DNA of 64,000 nucleotides from Cyanobacteriota bacterium (GCA_022402445.1 JAKRSF010000010.1:356201-420200); one strand, 5' to 3'; counted from the first letter of the stretch, positions 8,233-17,377 are shown. The notes: generated by a model not told the origin, from the letters alone. A program made the numbers and translations.

Positions 8233-9720
8233 ATGGCCCGACCCATCTCTCCCCCCGTTCCGTCGCCCGCCCCGTCCACCGCAACCGTTCCCTGGCACTG
8301 GCGATCGCGGCCCCTGGGCGATCGCACCGGCGCGGCTATCTTTTTCGCCCTGTTTCGGGATGAGGCGATCGCGACGCTCCTGGAAAGCCCCTACCCCACC
8401 CACCAGTTTTGCGCCGCCGCCGCCGCCCTCTCGCGCTATTCCATCTGTGCCGGGTCGCCGCGATCGCACCGGGGCCGCGCGCAACTGTGGACGCCAACCT
8501 TGGGGGAAATTTTGCCCTTTTTGACGGGATTATTGGACGGGCAACCGGCGATCGCGGCGGATCTGGAGGACTTGCCCTTTCGCGGCGGCTGGCTGGGCTG
8601 GCTGGGCTATGACCTGGCCTGGGAAATCGAGCGGCTGCCGGTGCGCAATCCGGATCCGCTGCCCTTTCCGGTGGCCTATTGGTACGAGCCCGATCGCTTC
8701 GCGGTCCTAGATCACGGGCAACAGCGTCTGTGGCTGGCGGCGACGGATCCCAAAGATTTGGACGAGATGGATCGACAGTTGGCGCGATCGCCGGATCCAG
8801 ATCGATTGGATGCGCCAGAGTTGGCCCCATCAGTCCAGAATGCCGCAAATCCCAGCTTGATCGCCTATGGCCGCGATCGCGAGGACTATTGCGCCGCCGT
8901 GCGTCAGGCCCAGGAGCACATCCGGGCGGGGGATATTTTTCAGGCGAATCTCACCTTGCGCTTCAGTAGCCCCCTCGCCGCCAGCGGTTGGGACACCTAT
9001 CGCCGCTTGCGGGCCATCAATCCGTCCCCCTTCGGCAGCTACTGGCGATCGCCCTGGGGGGAGGTGGTGAGCTGTTCGCCGGAGCGGTTGCTGCACCTGG
9101 GGCCGGATGAAACGGGCCGCCCCGCGATCGCCAGTACGCGCCCGATCGCCGGAACCCGCCCCCGCAGCGCCGATGAAACCCGCGATCGCGCCCTGGCCGA
9201 TGAACTGCGCGCCGACCCCAAGGAACGGGCGGAACATACGATGCTGGTGGACCTAGAGCGCAACGACCTGGGGCGCGTGTGCGACTGGGGATCCGTGGTG
9301 GTGGATGAATTTTTCACCGTCGAGCGCTACAGCCACGTCATGCACCTGGTGAGCAATGTGACCGGACGGCTCCGGCGCGATCGCGGCCCCATCGACGCCC
9401 TGCGGGCCGTATTCCCTGGCGGCACCATCACCGGCTGCCCCAAGGTGCGCTGCATGGAAATCATTGAGCGGCTCGAACCGGTGCGCCGCAATCTGTTCTA
9501 CGGCTCCTGCGGCTATCTGGACCTGGCCGGACGGCTGGATCTCAATATCTTGATTCGGACCCTGCTGCTGCCCCGTCGCCCTACGCCCGATGTCCCCGCG
9601 ATCGCCTGGGGTCAGGTGGGGGCGGGCATCGTCGCCGACAGCGATCCCGACCGGGAATGGCACGAATCCCTCAGCAAAGCCGCCGCCCAAATCGCCGCCC
9701 TGTCCCCCCGACAAACCTAG
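8233..9720 (+). CDS. Chorismate-utilising enzyme, aminodeoxychorismate/anthranilate synthase component I
   Basis: 495 residues from the ATG at 8233; a GTG at 8194 is an alternative start. The N-terminal anthranilate-synthase I domain is followed by a C-terminal chorismate-binding domain. The latter has DREDYCAAVRQAQEHIRAGDIFQANL, shown here only as the pieces DREDY and AGDIFQANL, then PIAGTRPR at 304-311, DLERNDLGRV, and GGTITGCPKVRCMEIIE. PabB enzymes usually carry Lys in the PIKGT motif. Here the residue is Ala306, as in anthranilate synthases, although TITGCPK resembles PabB. I therefore leave PabB versus TrpE open. It supplies folate or tryptophan precursors together with a glutamine amidotransferase that is not in the window. 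Confidence 0.8.
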   Translation: MARPISPPVPSPAPSTATVPWHWRSRPLGDRTGAAIFFALFRDEAIATLLESPYPTHQFCAAAAALSRYSICAGSPRSHRGRAQLWTPTLGEILPFLTGLLDGQPAIAADLEDLPFRGGWLGWLGYDLAWEIERLPVRNPDPLPFPVAYWYEPDRFAVLDHGQQRLWLAATDPKDLDEMDRQLARSPDPDRLDAPELAPSVQNAANPSLIAYGRDREDYCAAVRQAQEHIRAGDIFQANLTLRFSSPLAASGWDTYRRLRAINPSPFGSYWRSPWGEVVSCSPERLLHLGPDETGRPAIASTRPIAGTRPRSADETRDRALADELRADPKERAEHTMLVDLERNDLGRVCDWGSVVVDEFFTVERYSHVMHLVSNVTGRLRRDRGPIDALRAVFPGGTITGCPKVRCMEIIERLEPVRRNLFYGSCGYLDLAGRLDLNILIRTLLLPRRPTPDVPAIAWGQVGAGIVADSDPDREWHESLSKAAAQIAALSPRQT

Positions 9721-9746
9721 GGCAAAGCATCGACAAACATGGGATC

Positions 9747-9843
9747 CCGTAGGGGTTGGGTCTCCCAACCCTGCCCCAACCGATCACCACAAACCCGTTC
9801 ACCCTTAGAACCGCGATCGCGGGGGCTGGGCGGGGAAAACCCG
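9747..9843 (+). repeat. Dispersed intergenic repeat, copy B
   Basis: Compact copy of the family at 3278. It has the CCGTAGGGGTTGGG/TCTCCCAACCC hairpin block, CGATCACCACAAACCCGTTC, then GGGGGCTGGGCGGGGAAAAC. It fills the 155-nt gap between two convergent genes, where the first hairpin could also act as a bidirectional terminator. Confidence 0.8.
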
Positions 9844-9875
9844 ATGGATGGGATGGCCGGAAACAACCTTGATCC

Positions 9876-11072
9876 CTAGAACCGTTCACCGATGTAGATC
9901 GTGCGGGTTTCGCCATCCTTGCGGATCTTGGCGGAATCCGCCGTTACTTCCACCAACGTCCAGCCGCTCCCGCCGACGGTCTCGCCGATATTGAACCGGC
10001 GGGTCACCCCATCGATCGCGAACAATGCCGCCGATCGCTCCCCGAGATCCAACAGCCCCACCAAGGATTGGGTCGGCCTCGGCGCGATCGCCACCGTATT
10101 GGCGGGCGGTTCCCCAGGGCTCGGCGAAGCGGTGGGCGCGGGGGACTCCATCGCCACCGGTCCGGGCGGGGGATTATTGCTCGGCGACGGCAGCGGTGCG
10201 CCGTTAGCCCCATTCCCAGGGTTTGCCCCATTGGCCACCCCAGGATTATTCGCAGGCATCCGTTCAATCAACGCCGTCAGCCGCTCGATCGCCTCCGTCA
10301 AATTACTCGCCAGGGGAATATCCAAACCCGCCGCCGTCCCAGGGGGCACCACCGCCGTCCCATTGGGCACCGGCAACGGTTGCAGCGCCGTCCCCGGCGG
10401 CATGGGCACCATGGGCAGCGGCACCACGGGCAATGGCTGACGGCTGCTCGATCCCCCGCTGCGGGCCTGCTCATTGGCGGCGATCGTATCGAGCGATCGC
10501 TGCATATAGTTCACAAAGGCCGTATCCACATTGGGATCCTGGGCCGCCGTGGCCGTGATCACCTCCGTTTCGCGGGCCGCCTGCTGAAGCTCGCCGCGCC
10601 GGTTGAGGTACCACAGGCCGACGGTTGCCACCAGCACCGCCAGGGCACCGCCCACCAGCAGGCGATCGTGGGATTGGCGGGACTGCTTCTGGCGCTCCTG
10701 CTCCCGGATGGCATCGGCGATCGCCTTTTCCCGGGCGGCGCGATCGACCCGGGGGGGCAGCAGGGACTCGGGCACCACCAATTGCGGCACTTCGAGGGGG
10801 GTCAAGGCCAGCACCTCGTCCTCCTCCATCGGTTCCGCCTCCACCATGGGCAGCACATCAACCCCCTCATCGAGCGATCGCTCCAGATCGTCGAACAGGT
10901 CATCCATCAACTGATCCGCATAATCCCCCACGAGGGAGCCGGAATTGAGGGTGCCTTGGCGGGGGGCGGCGGGGCCAGAACTGGCAGGGCCAGGATTCAT
11001 CGATAACTCGGGCGCGATCGCGGCGTCGTCGGCGTCGAGGGGTTTAGGGGAGGAGGAGACGCTAATGACCAT
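9876..11072 (-). CDS. Single-pass membrane protein with PilP/GspC-like C-terminal domain
   Basis: 398 residues from the ATG at 11072; a TTG 15 nt upstream also fits. Regions in order: an acidic, low-complexity cytoplasmic part (about 1-130) containing DDLFDDLERSLDEG; one transmembrane helix (about 138-155, GGALAVLVATVGLWYL); a Pro/Gly/Asn-rich linker; and a C-terminal beta domain of about 60 residues with FNIGETVGGSGWTLVEV and ETRTIYIGERF. The last part resembles the small HR-type beta domain of PilP and GspC, which would suggest a pilus or secretion-complex contact. That is inference; I do not recognise a named family. Convergent with the chorismate enzyme gene. Confidence 0.6.
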   Translation of the reverse strand: MVISVSSSPKPLDADDAAIAPELSMNPGPASSGPAAPRQGTLNSGSLVGDYADQLMDDLFDDLERSLDEGVDVLPMVEAEPMEEDEVLALTPLEVPQLVVPESLLPPRVDRAAREKAIADAIREQERQKQSRQSHDRLLVGGALAVLVATVGLWYLNRRGELQQAARETEVITATAAQDPNVDTAFVNYMQRSLDTIAANEQARSGGSSSRQPLPVVPLPMVPMPPGTALQPLPVPNGTAVVPPGTAAGLDIPLASNLTEAIERLTALIERMPANNPGVANGANPGNGANGAPLPSPSNNPPPGPVAMESPAPTASPSPGEPPANTVAIAPRPTQSLVGLLDLGERSAALFAIDGVTRRFNIGETVGGSGWTLVEVTADSAKIRKDGETRTIYIGERF

Positions 11073-11248
11073 GGCTGTTTCGCCCAAATTCCCGAAGTGA
11101 GTGCTGATGCGGAGGAGGCTGGCGCGGGGGGTGTCCCTGAGGTTGTGCGACGGTTGGTGGCCCCGAAATGGTCTGCGCCTGCGCCGGATTCTCTTGCGCC
11201 TGATTCTATTGAACCGCCTTTGGCTTCGTCAAATTGAGGCCCATGGCC

Positions 11249-11554
11249 CTAGGCGGTGGGGGCGTCGGTGGGGCGGGGCACCTTGAGCATATCCACCAGG
11301 ACCACATGGGCATCCTTGGCGGTGGCGAGGGGCGCGGCGAAGGGAATCCGCAGGGGGCGCGGCCCATCGTCCACCGTGGCGGTGATGTCCATGCCGTCGC
11401 AGTCGATCGCCTCCATGCGCGCTTCGGTGGCGGTGGGTTCGTTGCCGTAGTGGTGGACGTAGAACAGGACCGCATCCGGGTGATCGTCGTTCATGTGGCC
11501 GCAGATGCGATCGCTGACGGCGGGGGTGAAGGGATTTTCAGAAACGTCTGCCAT
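11249..11554 (-). CDS. DUF2470 (HugZ C-terminal-like) protein
   Basis: 101 residues from the ATG at 11554. The segment SDRICGHMNDDHPDAVLFYV is the DUF2470 signature, which in larger proteins forms the C-terminal haem-binding domain of HugZ-type haem-degrading enzymes. Here it stands alone, as in many cyanobacteria. A second conserved patch is MEAIDCDGMDI. A haem or haem-protein link is only inferred from the domain. It is upstream of the preceding minus-strand gene with a 176-nt gap. Confidence 0.8.
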   Translation of the reverse strand: MADVSENPFTPAVSDRICGHMNDDHPDAVLFYVHHYGNEPTATEARMEAIDCDGMDITATVDDGPRPLRIPFAAPLATAKDAHVVLVDMLKVPRPTDAPTA

Positions 11555-11735
11555 GGGTCTGAGCTAGGAAACGTGGGTCAAGGGTCGAGGGTGGGCCGGG
11601 GCCGCTGCCTGCGCTTTCTATCCTACTAGGGCGGCGGGGGCGGGTCGGGGCGGGCTGAATCTGAATTTTTGGGGGCAATGGGTTAGATTGATTACCCTAA
11701 AGTCCGTTCATTTGCGAGCGTTTGCGAGGATCCCC

Positions 11736-13238
11736 ATGGAATTTCAAGCGATTGGTGTGCCGCTGTTGGAGTGGTCGGGCGGCGGGCTGGCGATTGGCCT
11801 GTTCGAGGGGGAGGTGGCCCTGCGCGATGATCTGGCGGCCCTGAACGATCGCCTGGGGGGCGCGATCGCGGAATTGATCGAGGAGACAGGGTTTAAGGGG
11901 AAGGCGGGGTCGGCGGAGGCCATGCGGCTGGCGGGGGCTCCGATCCGTAAGCTGCAATTGATCGGCCTGGGGAAACCGGCGGCCCTGACCCTCGATGGGG
12001 TGCGGCAGGCGGCGGGGACGGCGGCGAAATTTGCCCGTCGCCACCGCTGTACGGATCTGGGCCTGTCGCTGCCGTTGGCGATCGCCGATCAAGCCGCCAC
12101 CACCCGCGCGATCGTGGAGGGGGTGGAACTGAGTCTGTACCGCGATCGCCGGTTCAAGTCCGAATCAAAGGACGATGAGGAGCGCCCGGACCTGACCACG
12201 GTGCAGATTCTGCCGTTCCGGGGGGCCGCTGAAGCTGAAGCTGACACCCTGACGGAGGCGATCGCCCTGGGGCAAAAGGTCGTCAGCGGCGTGGTCCTGG
12301 CGCGGGAACTGGTGGCCGCCCCGGCGAATGTGGTCACCCCCGTCACGTTGGCCCAGTTGGCGACGGAGCTGGCCCAGGACTATGGCCTCGATCTAGAAAT
12401 CCTGGAGCGGGAGCAGTGCGAAGCCCTGGGCATGGGGGCGTTCCTCGGCGTGGCGCAAGCGTCGGATCTGCCCCCCAAATTCATCCACCTGACCTATCGC
12501 CCCGAGGGGGAACCGCGCAAAAAACTGGCGATCATCGGTAAAGGGCTCACCTTCGACAGTGGCGGCCTGAACGTCAAAGCCGGTCCCGGCAGCAGCATCG
12601 AAATGATGAAAACGGACATGGGCGGCGCGGGGGCTACCTTTGGCGCGGCGAAGGCGATCGCCCAGATCCGCCCCGATGTGGAGGTGCATTTTATTAGTGC
12701 CGCCACGGAAAACATGATCAGTGGACGGGCCATGCATCCGGGGGATATCCTCACGGCCTCGAACGGCAAAACCATTGAGGTGAATAATACGGACGCGGAG
12801 GGTCGCCTCACGTTGGCCGATGCCCTGGTGTTTGCCGATAAGTTGGGGGTCGATGCCATGGTGGACCTGGCGACCCTGACGGGGGCGTGCGTGGTGGCCC
12901 TGGGGGGCAAGATTGCGGGGCTCTGGAGCAGCGACGAGGCCCTGGGGGCGGCCTTGCAACGGGCGGGGGAATCGGCGGGCGAAAAGTTCTGGCCCATGCC
13001 CCTGGAGGAGGACTACGCCAGCGGCCTGAAGTCCGTGGTGGCGGACATGAAAAATACGGGACCGCGCGGCGGCGGGGCGATTACGGCGGCCCTGTTCCTG
13101 AAAAAGTTCGTAGATAAAACCCCCTGGGCGCACCTGGACGTGGCGGGGCCGGTCTGGGTGGACAAGGAAAGCGGCATTGATCCGGCGGGGGCGACGGGTT
13201 TTGGGGTGCGGACCCTGGTGAATTGGGTGCTGAGCTAG
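11736..13238 (+). CDS. pepA: Leucyl aminopeptidase (M17)
   Basis: 500 residues from the ATG at 11736, chosen over an upstream TTG at 11688 because GAGGA lies 5 nt before the ATG. This two-metal cytosolic aminopeptidase trims N-terminal residues and helps peptide turnover. The active-site lysine segment [10 protein letters not shown] is at about 268-277 and the M17 signature NTDAEGRL at 351-358. The C-terminal catalytic domain ends with [15 protein letters not shown]. The length matches hexameric PepA. The gene is followed after 49 nt by ruvB on the same strand, so the two may be cotranscribed. Confidence 0.95.
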   Translation: MEFQAIGVPLLEWSGGGLAIGLFEGEVALRDDLAALNDRLGGAIAELIEETGFKGKAGSAEAMRLAGAPIRKLQLIGLGKPAALTLDGVRQAAGTAAKFARRHRCTDLGLSLPLAIADQAATTRAIVEGVELSLYRDRRFKSESKDDEERPDLTTVQILPFRGAAEAEADTLTEAIALGQKVVSGVVLARELVAAPANVVTPVTLAQLATELAQDYGLDLEILEREQCEALGMGAFLGVAQASDLPPKFIHLTYRPEGEPRKKLAIIGKGLTFDSGGLNVKAGPGSSIEMMKTDMGGAGATFGAAKAIAQIRPDVEVHFISAATENMISGRAMHPGDILTASNGKTIEVNNTDAEGRLTLADALVFADKLGVDAMVDLATLTGACVVALGGKIAGLWSSDEALGAALQRAGESAGEKFWPMPLEEDYASGLKSVVADMKNTGPRGGGAITAALFLKKFVDKTPWAHLDVAGPVWVDKESGIDPAGATGFGVRTLVNWVLS

Positions 13239-13287
13239 GGGGCTGGCGAGGTCACCGCGATCGCGATCGCCCGCTAGGCTAGGGACC

Positions 13288-14469
13288 ATGGCTATCATTT
13301 CGTCCAAGTCACCGCCGCCCGATCGCGATCGCCGCCCATCCAAACCGGCCCCAGAATCGTTACTTGATCCCCTGGTGCAGCCGGAGGATGGTGAAACGCT
13401 GCCCACGGCCACGGGCGCAACGGGCACGAATCCCCAGGATCCGGACGGGCGCATCCGGCCCCAATGTTTGGCGGACTATGCGGGCCAACGGGCTTTGAAG
13501 GAGGTGTTGGCGATCGCGATCGCGGCGGCCCAGCACCGTCAGGAACCGCTGGATCATTTGTTGCTGTACGGTCCCCCCGGTTTGGGGAAAACCACCCTGG
13601 CCCTGATCCTGGCGGCGGAAATGGGCACCCAATGCAAAATCACCACGGCCCCGGCCCTGGAGCGGCCTCGGGATATCGCCGGATTGCTGGTCAATTTGCA
13701 GCCCGGAGATGTGCTGTTTATTGATGAAATCCACCGGCTGCCCCGCATGACCGAGGAGATTTTGTACCCGGCCATGGAGGATTTTCGCCTCGATATCACC
13801 ATCGGCAAGGGCCAGACGGCGCGGATCCGATCGCTCCCCATCGCCCGGTTTACCCTCGTGGGGGCCACCACCCGAGCCGGTGCCCTGAGTGCGCCCCTGC
13901 GCGATCGCTTTGGCCTGGTGCAGCGGCTGCGGTTCTATGACGTGGAGGAGTTGGCCGCGATCGTGTTGCGGACGGCGGCGATTTTGAAGGTGGATCTGCG
14001 GCCCGATGGGGCGGCGGAAATTGCGCGGCGATCGCGCGGCACCCCCCGGCTGGCGAATCGGCTCCTGCGGCGGGTGCGGGACTATGCCCAGGTGCGCCAT
14101 GACGGCACGATTAATCAGGCGATCGCGGCGGCGGCCCTAGAACTGTTCAGCGTGGATCCGCTGGGGTTGGATTGGACCGATCGCCGACTGTTGACCGTGG
14201 CGATCGAAGCCTTTGGGGGCGGGCCGGTGGGCCTCGAAACCCTGGCCGCCGCCACCGGGGAAGATGCCCAAACCATTGAAGAAGTGTATGAGCCTTACTT
14301 AATGCAGATTGGCTACTGGCAGCGGACCCCCCGGGGCCGGGTGGTGACCGCCGCCGCCTGGAGACATTTGGGCTATGAGCCGCCCCCCGCGATCGGGGCA
14401 AAGCCCCCACTCATCGCGGCCCAACTCACCCTACTGCCCGACCCTTCCCCACCGCCCCAAACCCCCTAG
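13288..14469 (+). CDS. ruvB: Holliday junction branch-migration helicase RuvB
   Basis: 393 residues from the ATG at 13288. RuvB is the AAA+ motor that RuvA loads onto Holliday junctions. Walker A is GPPGLGKTT at 95-103 and Walker B DEIH at 146-149; sensor 1 is in GATTRAG, followed by the arginine-finger region LRDRFG. A winged-helix domain closes the core ([18 protein letters not shown]). There is an N-terminal extension of about 50 residues, common in cyanobacteria, and an odd C-terminus: residues about 365-377 are encoded by a 38-bp repeat that also occurs inside the facing desaturase gene. The stop codon overlaps the desaturase stop codon inside a shared CTAG. Confidence 0.95.
   Translation: MAIISSKSPPPDRDRRPSKPAPESLLDPLVQPEDGETLPTATGATGTNPQDPDGRIRPQCLADYAGQRALKEVLAIAIAAAQHRQEPLDHLLLYGPPGLGKTTLALILAAEMGTQCKITTAPALERPRDIAGLLVNLQPGDVLFIDEIHRLPRMTEEILYPAMEDFRLDITIGKGQTARIRSLPIARFTLVGATTRAGALSAPLRDRFGLVQRLRFYDVEELAAIVLRTAAILKVDLRPDGAAEIARRSRGTPRLANRLLRRVRDYAQVRHDGTINQAIAAAALELFSVDPLGLDWTDRRLLTVAIEAFGGGPVGLETLAAATGEDAQTIEEVYEPYLMQIGYWQRTPRGRVVTAAAWRHLGYEPPPAIGAKPPLIAAQLTLLPDPSPPPQTP
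14381..14418 (+). repeat. 38-bp exact direct repeat, copy 1 (inside ruvB)
   Basis: Identical to 15280-15317 over 38 bp, with mismatches at both flanks. It contains the inverted repeat GGGGCAAAGCCCC. Here it encodes [13 protein letters not shown] near the RuvB C-terminus. Confidence 0.92.
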
Positions 14470-15356
14470 GCCGTTGGATCCTGGGTCGTCGTCGGGGGAT
14501 AGACAATCTGGCGCGCCAGCCCCAGCCACGCCAGCCCCTGGATCGCCCACCAGGTCACATCCACCTCCCACCAGCGCCAGCCGCATTTCGCCACCTGGGG
14601 ATAGGCGTGGTGATTATTATGCCAACCTTCCCCATAGGTGAGAAGCGCCGCCCACCAGAGGTTGCGGGTCGTGTCCGCCGTGCCGAAACTGCGGTAGCCG
14701 CCGTAGAGATGGGTGGCGGAGTTGATCAACCAGGTGGAGTGCCACAGGAGCACCGCCCGCCCAAAAATCCCATAAATCACATAGGACCACCCGCCGATCG
14801 CGTAGAGGGCGATCGCCAGGGGGATTTGCAGCAGCAGGAAATAGCGATCTAGCCAGCAATAGTAGCGATCGCGGGCCAGATCCGGCGCATAGCGACGATA
14901 GCGGTCAAATTCAAAAAATTCCGGCTTCGGGTACAGCATCCACAGCAGATGGCTCCACCAAAACCCCCGCCGTGCCGAATAGGGATCGCGCTCCTCATCC
15001 TCCGTGTAGGCATGGTGCAGCCGGTGGCCCGCCACCCAGAAAATTGGCCCCCCTTGCAGCGCCAACGCCCCCAAGGTCGCGATCGCATAGGCCAACGGTC
15101 GTGGCACCCGAAAACTGCGGTGGCTCAGCAGCCGGTGATAGCCCAGACAAATGCCCAAACTGCCAAAGCACCAGTGCAGCCCCACCAAAACCCCCAGCGC
15201 CCCCCAGGAAAAGTTCCAAACCATCAGCAGCGCCAGCCCGTGGAACGCCCCAAAAAATAGCGCCGTCCCCCAACTGAAACGCCCCCCGCGATCGGGGCAA
15301 AGCCCCCACTCATCGCGTTCATCCTGAAAACCTTGCGCAGAACTTGACCGATCCAT
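14466..15356 (-). CDS. desC: Acyl-lipid/acyl-CoA delta-9 fatty acid desaturase
   Basis: 296 residues from the ATG at 15356, preceded by GAGG at a good distance; another ATG at 15374 would add six residues. This membrane di-iron desaturase introduces the first (delta-9) double bond. The three histidine boxes are intact: HRLLSH at 74-79, HRLHH at 111-115 and EGWHNNHH at 243-250, and hydrophobic spans lie between the boxes. Residues about 13-26 ([12 protein letters not shown]) are encoded by the 38-bp repeat shared with ruvB and lie outside the catalytic core. The gene is convergent with ruvB and shares stop-codon bases with it. Confidence 0.9.
   Translation of the reverse strand: MDRSSSAQGFQDERDEWGLCPDRGGRFSWGTALFFGAFHGLALLMVWNFSWGALGVLVGLHWCFGSLGICLGYHRLLSHRSFRVPRPLAYAIATLGALALQGGPIFWVAGHRLHHAYTEDEERDPYSARRGFWWSHLLWMLYPKPEFFEFDRYRRYAPDLARDRYYCWLDRYFLLLQIPLAIALYAIGGWSYVIYGIFGRAVLLWHSTWLINSATHLYGGYRSFGTADTTRNLWWAALLTYGEGWHNNHHAYPQVAKCGWRWWEVDVTWWAIQGLAWLGLARQIVYPPTTTQDPTA
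15280..15317 (-). repeat. 38-bp exact direct repeat, copy 2 (inside desaturase)
   Basis: Second copy of the repeat at 14381. The desaturase is read from the minus strand, so the same DNA gives an unrelated peptide, [14 protein letters not shown], near the N-terminus. Both reading directions stay open. Confidence 0.92.
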
Positions 15357-15537
15357 ACACACCTCACACCACATTCAAAGCCAGTTGAAAACCAATTCGT
15401 AATCCGTTCAAATCAGCCATGCTCGCAATAAAGGGGAGCCGCCACCCAATCGTGGAACGAACTCCCCATCCCTAGCAGCCAATTTCAAACAACAGCCCAA
15501 AGAGGTTTACGGAAAACCTTCTGAGCTAAGGGAATCC

Positions 15538-16674
15538 CTAGGAAAAATTGCCAACCCCAGACGCGGATTCAAAGTCCGCCGAACTGGCTTCTCCTAGGAT
15601 CGACGGAGCCAAGAAGCTAACGGATTCAAAGTCCGTCGAACTGGCCAGATCCAAAGGAAATTGGTGGGCATTACGCTCGTGCATCACCTCAATCCCCAAA
15701 TTTGCCCGGTTCAACAGATCCGCCCAGGTATTGATCGGATGCCCTTGGGTATCCAGAATCGACCCGTTGAAATTAAACCCATTCAAATTGAAGGCCATCG
15801 TCGCAATCCCCAAGGACGCAAACCAAATGCCCACCACCGGCCACGCCGCCAGAAAGAAATGGAGCGATCGCGAATTATTAAAACTCGCATATTGGAAAAT
15901 CAACCGACCGAAATAGCCATGGGCCGCCACGATATTGTAGGTTTCCTCCTCCTGGCCAAACCGATAGCCGTGGTTTTGGGACTCCGCCTCCGACGTTTCC
16001 CGAATCAACGAAGAGGTCACCAAGGACCCGTGCATCGCCGAAAAGAGCGCCCCGCCAAACACCCCCGCAACCCCCAACATATGGAATGGGTGCATCAGCA
16101 CATTGTGCTCCGGCGAAAACACCAGCATGAAATTAAACGTGCCAGAAATGCCCAGCATCATGCCATCGGAAAAGCTGCCCTGACCAATGGGATAGATCAG
16201 CAGCACCGCCGTCGCCGCCGCCACCGGAGCCGAAAAGGCCACCGGAATCCAAGGGCGCATCCCCAGGCGATAGCTCAACTCCCACTGGCGACCGAGATAG
16301 GCATAGATGGCAATCAAAAAGTGCAGGACGATCATCTCGTAGGGGCCGCCATTGTAGAGCCACTCATCCAAAGTCGCCGCTTCCCAAATGGGATAAAAGT
16401 GCAGGCCAATGGCCGCCGACGGGGGCACAACGGTGGCCGAAATGATGTTGTTGCCGTAGAGCAAAGATCCGGAAACCGGTTCACGAATGCCGTCAATATC
16501 CACCGGTGGCGCGGCCACAAAGGCCAACACAAACACGATCGCGGCCACCAGCATCGTCGGGATCATCAACACCCCAAACCAACCGATATACATGCGGTTC
16601 TGGGTACTGGTGATCCATTGGCAAAATCGCTCCCAGGCATTGGGGCCTCGGACCGAATAGAGGGCAGTGGTCAT
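15538..16674 (-). CDS. psbA: Photosystem II D1 protein, low-oxygen D1' variant
   Basis: 378 residues from the ATG at 16674, with GAGGT 8 nt upstream. All photochemical residues are present: Tyr161, His198, Ser264, the non-haem iron ligands His215 and His272, and the Mn-cluster ligands Asp170, Glu189, His332, Glu333, Asp342 and Ala344. Residue 130 is Gln. The three residues that mark D1' (Ala80, Leu158, Ala286 in place of Gly, Phe, Thr) are all present, so this should be the form induced under micro-oxic conditions. The C-terminal extension after Ala344 is 34 residues instead of the usual 16 and contains an internal duplication (S-S-T/A-DFES). CtpA would remove it. An ArsR-family regulator is divergent from it. 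Confidence 0.95.
   Translation of the reverse strand: MTTALYSVRGPNAWERFCQWITSTQNRMYIGWFGVLMIPTMLVAAIVFVLAFVAAPPVDIDGIREPVSGSLLYGNNIISATVVPPSAAIGLHFYPIWEAATLDEWLYNGGPYEMIVLHFLIAIYAYLGRQWELSYRLGMRPWIPVAFSAPVAAATAVLLIYPIGQGSFSDGMMLGISGTFNFMLVFSPEHNVLMHPFHMLGVAGVFGGALFSAMHGSLVTSSLIRETSEAESQNHGYRFGQEEETYNIVAAHGYFGRLIFQYASFNNSRSLHFFLAAWPVVGIWFASLGIATMAFNLNGFNFNGSILDTQGHPINTWADLLNRANLGIEVMHERNAHQFPLDLASSTDFESVSFLAPSILGEASSADFESASGVGNFS
15564..15645 (-). repeat. Direct repeat in the psbA 3' end
   Basis: A 25-nt sequence beginning CGGATTCAAAGTCCG occurs at 15564-15588 and 15621-15645, with 24 of 25 bases identical and a period of 57 nt (19 codons). On the coding strand each copy contains GCGGACTTTGAATCCGC or ACGGACTTTGAATCCGT, able to form a 5-bp stem with a 7-nt loop. 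The repeat encodes the duplicated DFES motif in the D1 extension. Confidence 0.9.
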
Positions 16675-17023
16675 GGAAATTTACCTCGAATCAAGGAAGG
16701 AATTCATAACAGAAACCCGCAAGCGACGGAACTCAGCGCGGCCATCGGTAAGCCCTGGCTTCCCTCGGGGCGGGCTGGGGAGAACAGTAGCCCCAGCTTT
16801 GATTGATTTCGTGCTTGTTTTGATAACTATACAGCGATATATCTATAAAACGACAGGGGGAGGGCACAATAACTCATGATTTTCTGCTTTTGTATAGGTT
16901 TTGCTTATAATTTTGGCCAATGGGGCGGGGGTCTCAGGGGGCGATCGCGGGGATGGGGTAAGCTGCCATGGAGGGGCCGGGCGATCGCGCCGGTGCCGTT
17001 TTTAGTTGGATGTCGTACCTGGC
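16675..17023. promoter_or_regulatory. Divergent promoter region between psbA and an ArsR-type regulator
   Basis: A 349-nt spacer. The part at 16805-16925 is AT-rich against a GC-rich background. For psbA, TATAGT (minus strand, 16826-16831) is a plausible -10 element, but I see no good -35. The 8-nt palindrome GATATATC lies at 16836-16843, where a regulator from the divergent gene could act. No terminator or RNA gene was recognised. Confidence 0.4.
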
Positions 17024-17377
17024 ATGTCCGAACCTGGTTTTTCACCGTTGCCCCCGGAGGTGCTGGCGTCGATCGCCGAGTACTTCAAAGTGTTGTCGGA
17101 GGTGAGCCGCTTGCAGATTCTCAACTGCCTGCGATCGGGGCCGATGAATGTGATGGAACTGACGGAGGCGACGGGCTACAGTCAGGCGAATTTGTCGAAA
17201 CATCTGAAAATCATGACCCAGGCGGGCATTCTCAGTCGCCAGCCTCGGGGGGTCAGTGCCTACTATGAAATTGCTGATCCAAAGGTGTTTCAGCTTTGCC
17301 ATACGGTGTGTGATGGCATTGGCGATCGCCTTCGGCAGCAGGCGCGGCAGTTTCAGGCGTTCCAGGGCGATCGCTAG
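17024..17377 (+). CDS. ArsR/SmtB-family thiol-containing regulator
   Basis: 117 residues from the ATG at 17024; an in-frame TTG lies 18 nt upstream. Winged-helix repressor: FKVLSEVSRLQILNCLRSG is the first core helix pair and TGYSQANLSKHLKIMTQAGIL the recognition helix and wing start. It lacks the N-terminal Cys-Cys of the arsenic repressor at 4443. It has Cys35 in helix 2 and Cys92 and Cys96 (LCHTVCDG) in the last helix, an arrangement like the helix-2/helix-5 cysteines of BigR/SqrR-type persulfide sensors. Being divergent from a D1'-type psbA, it is a candidate redox or sulfide-responsive regulator of that gene. That function is inference. Confidence 0.82.
   Translation: MSEPGFSPLPPEVLASIAEYFKVLSEVSRLQILNCLRSGPMNVMELTEATGYSQANLSKHLKIMTQAGILSRQPRGVSAYYEIADPKVFQLCHTVCDGIGDRLRQQARQFQAFQGDR

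Noticed and set aside
15564..15645. tRNA-Gln-like anticodon arms (stem ACGGA/TCCGT, loop CTTTGAA) in the psbA 3' end
   Set aside because: Only the anticodon-arm shape is present; there is no D-arm, T-arm or acceptor stem, and the region is coding sequence of psbA.
15538..16674. Chlorophyll f synthase (ChlF, super-rogue D1) as identity of the psbA-like gene
   Set aside because: All Mn-cluster ligands (Asp170, Glu189, His332, Glu333, Asp342, Ala344) are present, unlike ChlF.
15661..16806. Long plus-strand open frame of 381 codons opposite psbA
   Set aside because: Shadow frame: low-complexity Arg/His-rich translation, no family resemblance, entirely antisense to an unambiguous psbA.
17024..17377. 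A second arsenic repressor
   Set aside because: It lacks the N-terminal Cys-Cys of the arsenic repressor, is not next to arsenic genes, and its cysteines are placed as in persulfide/redox sensors.
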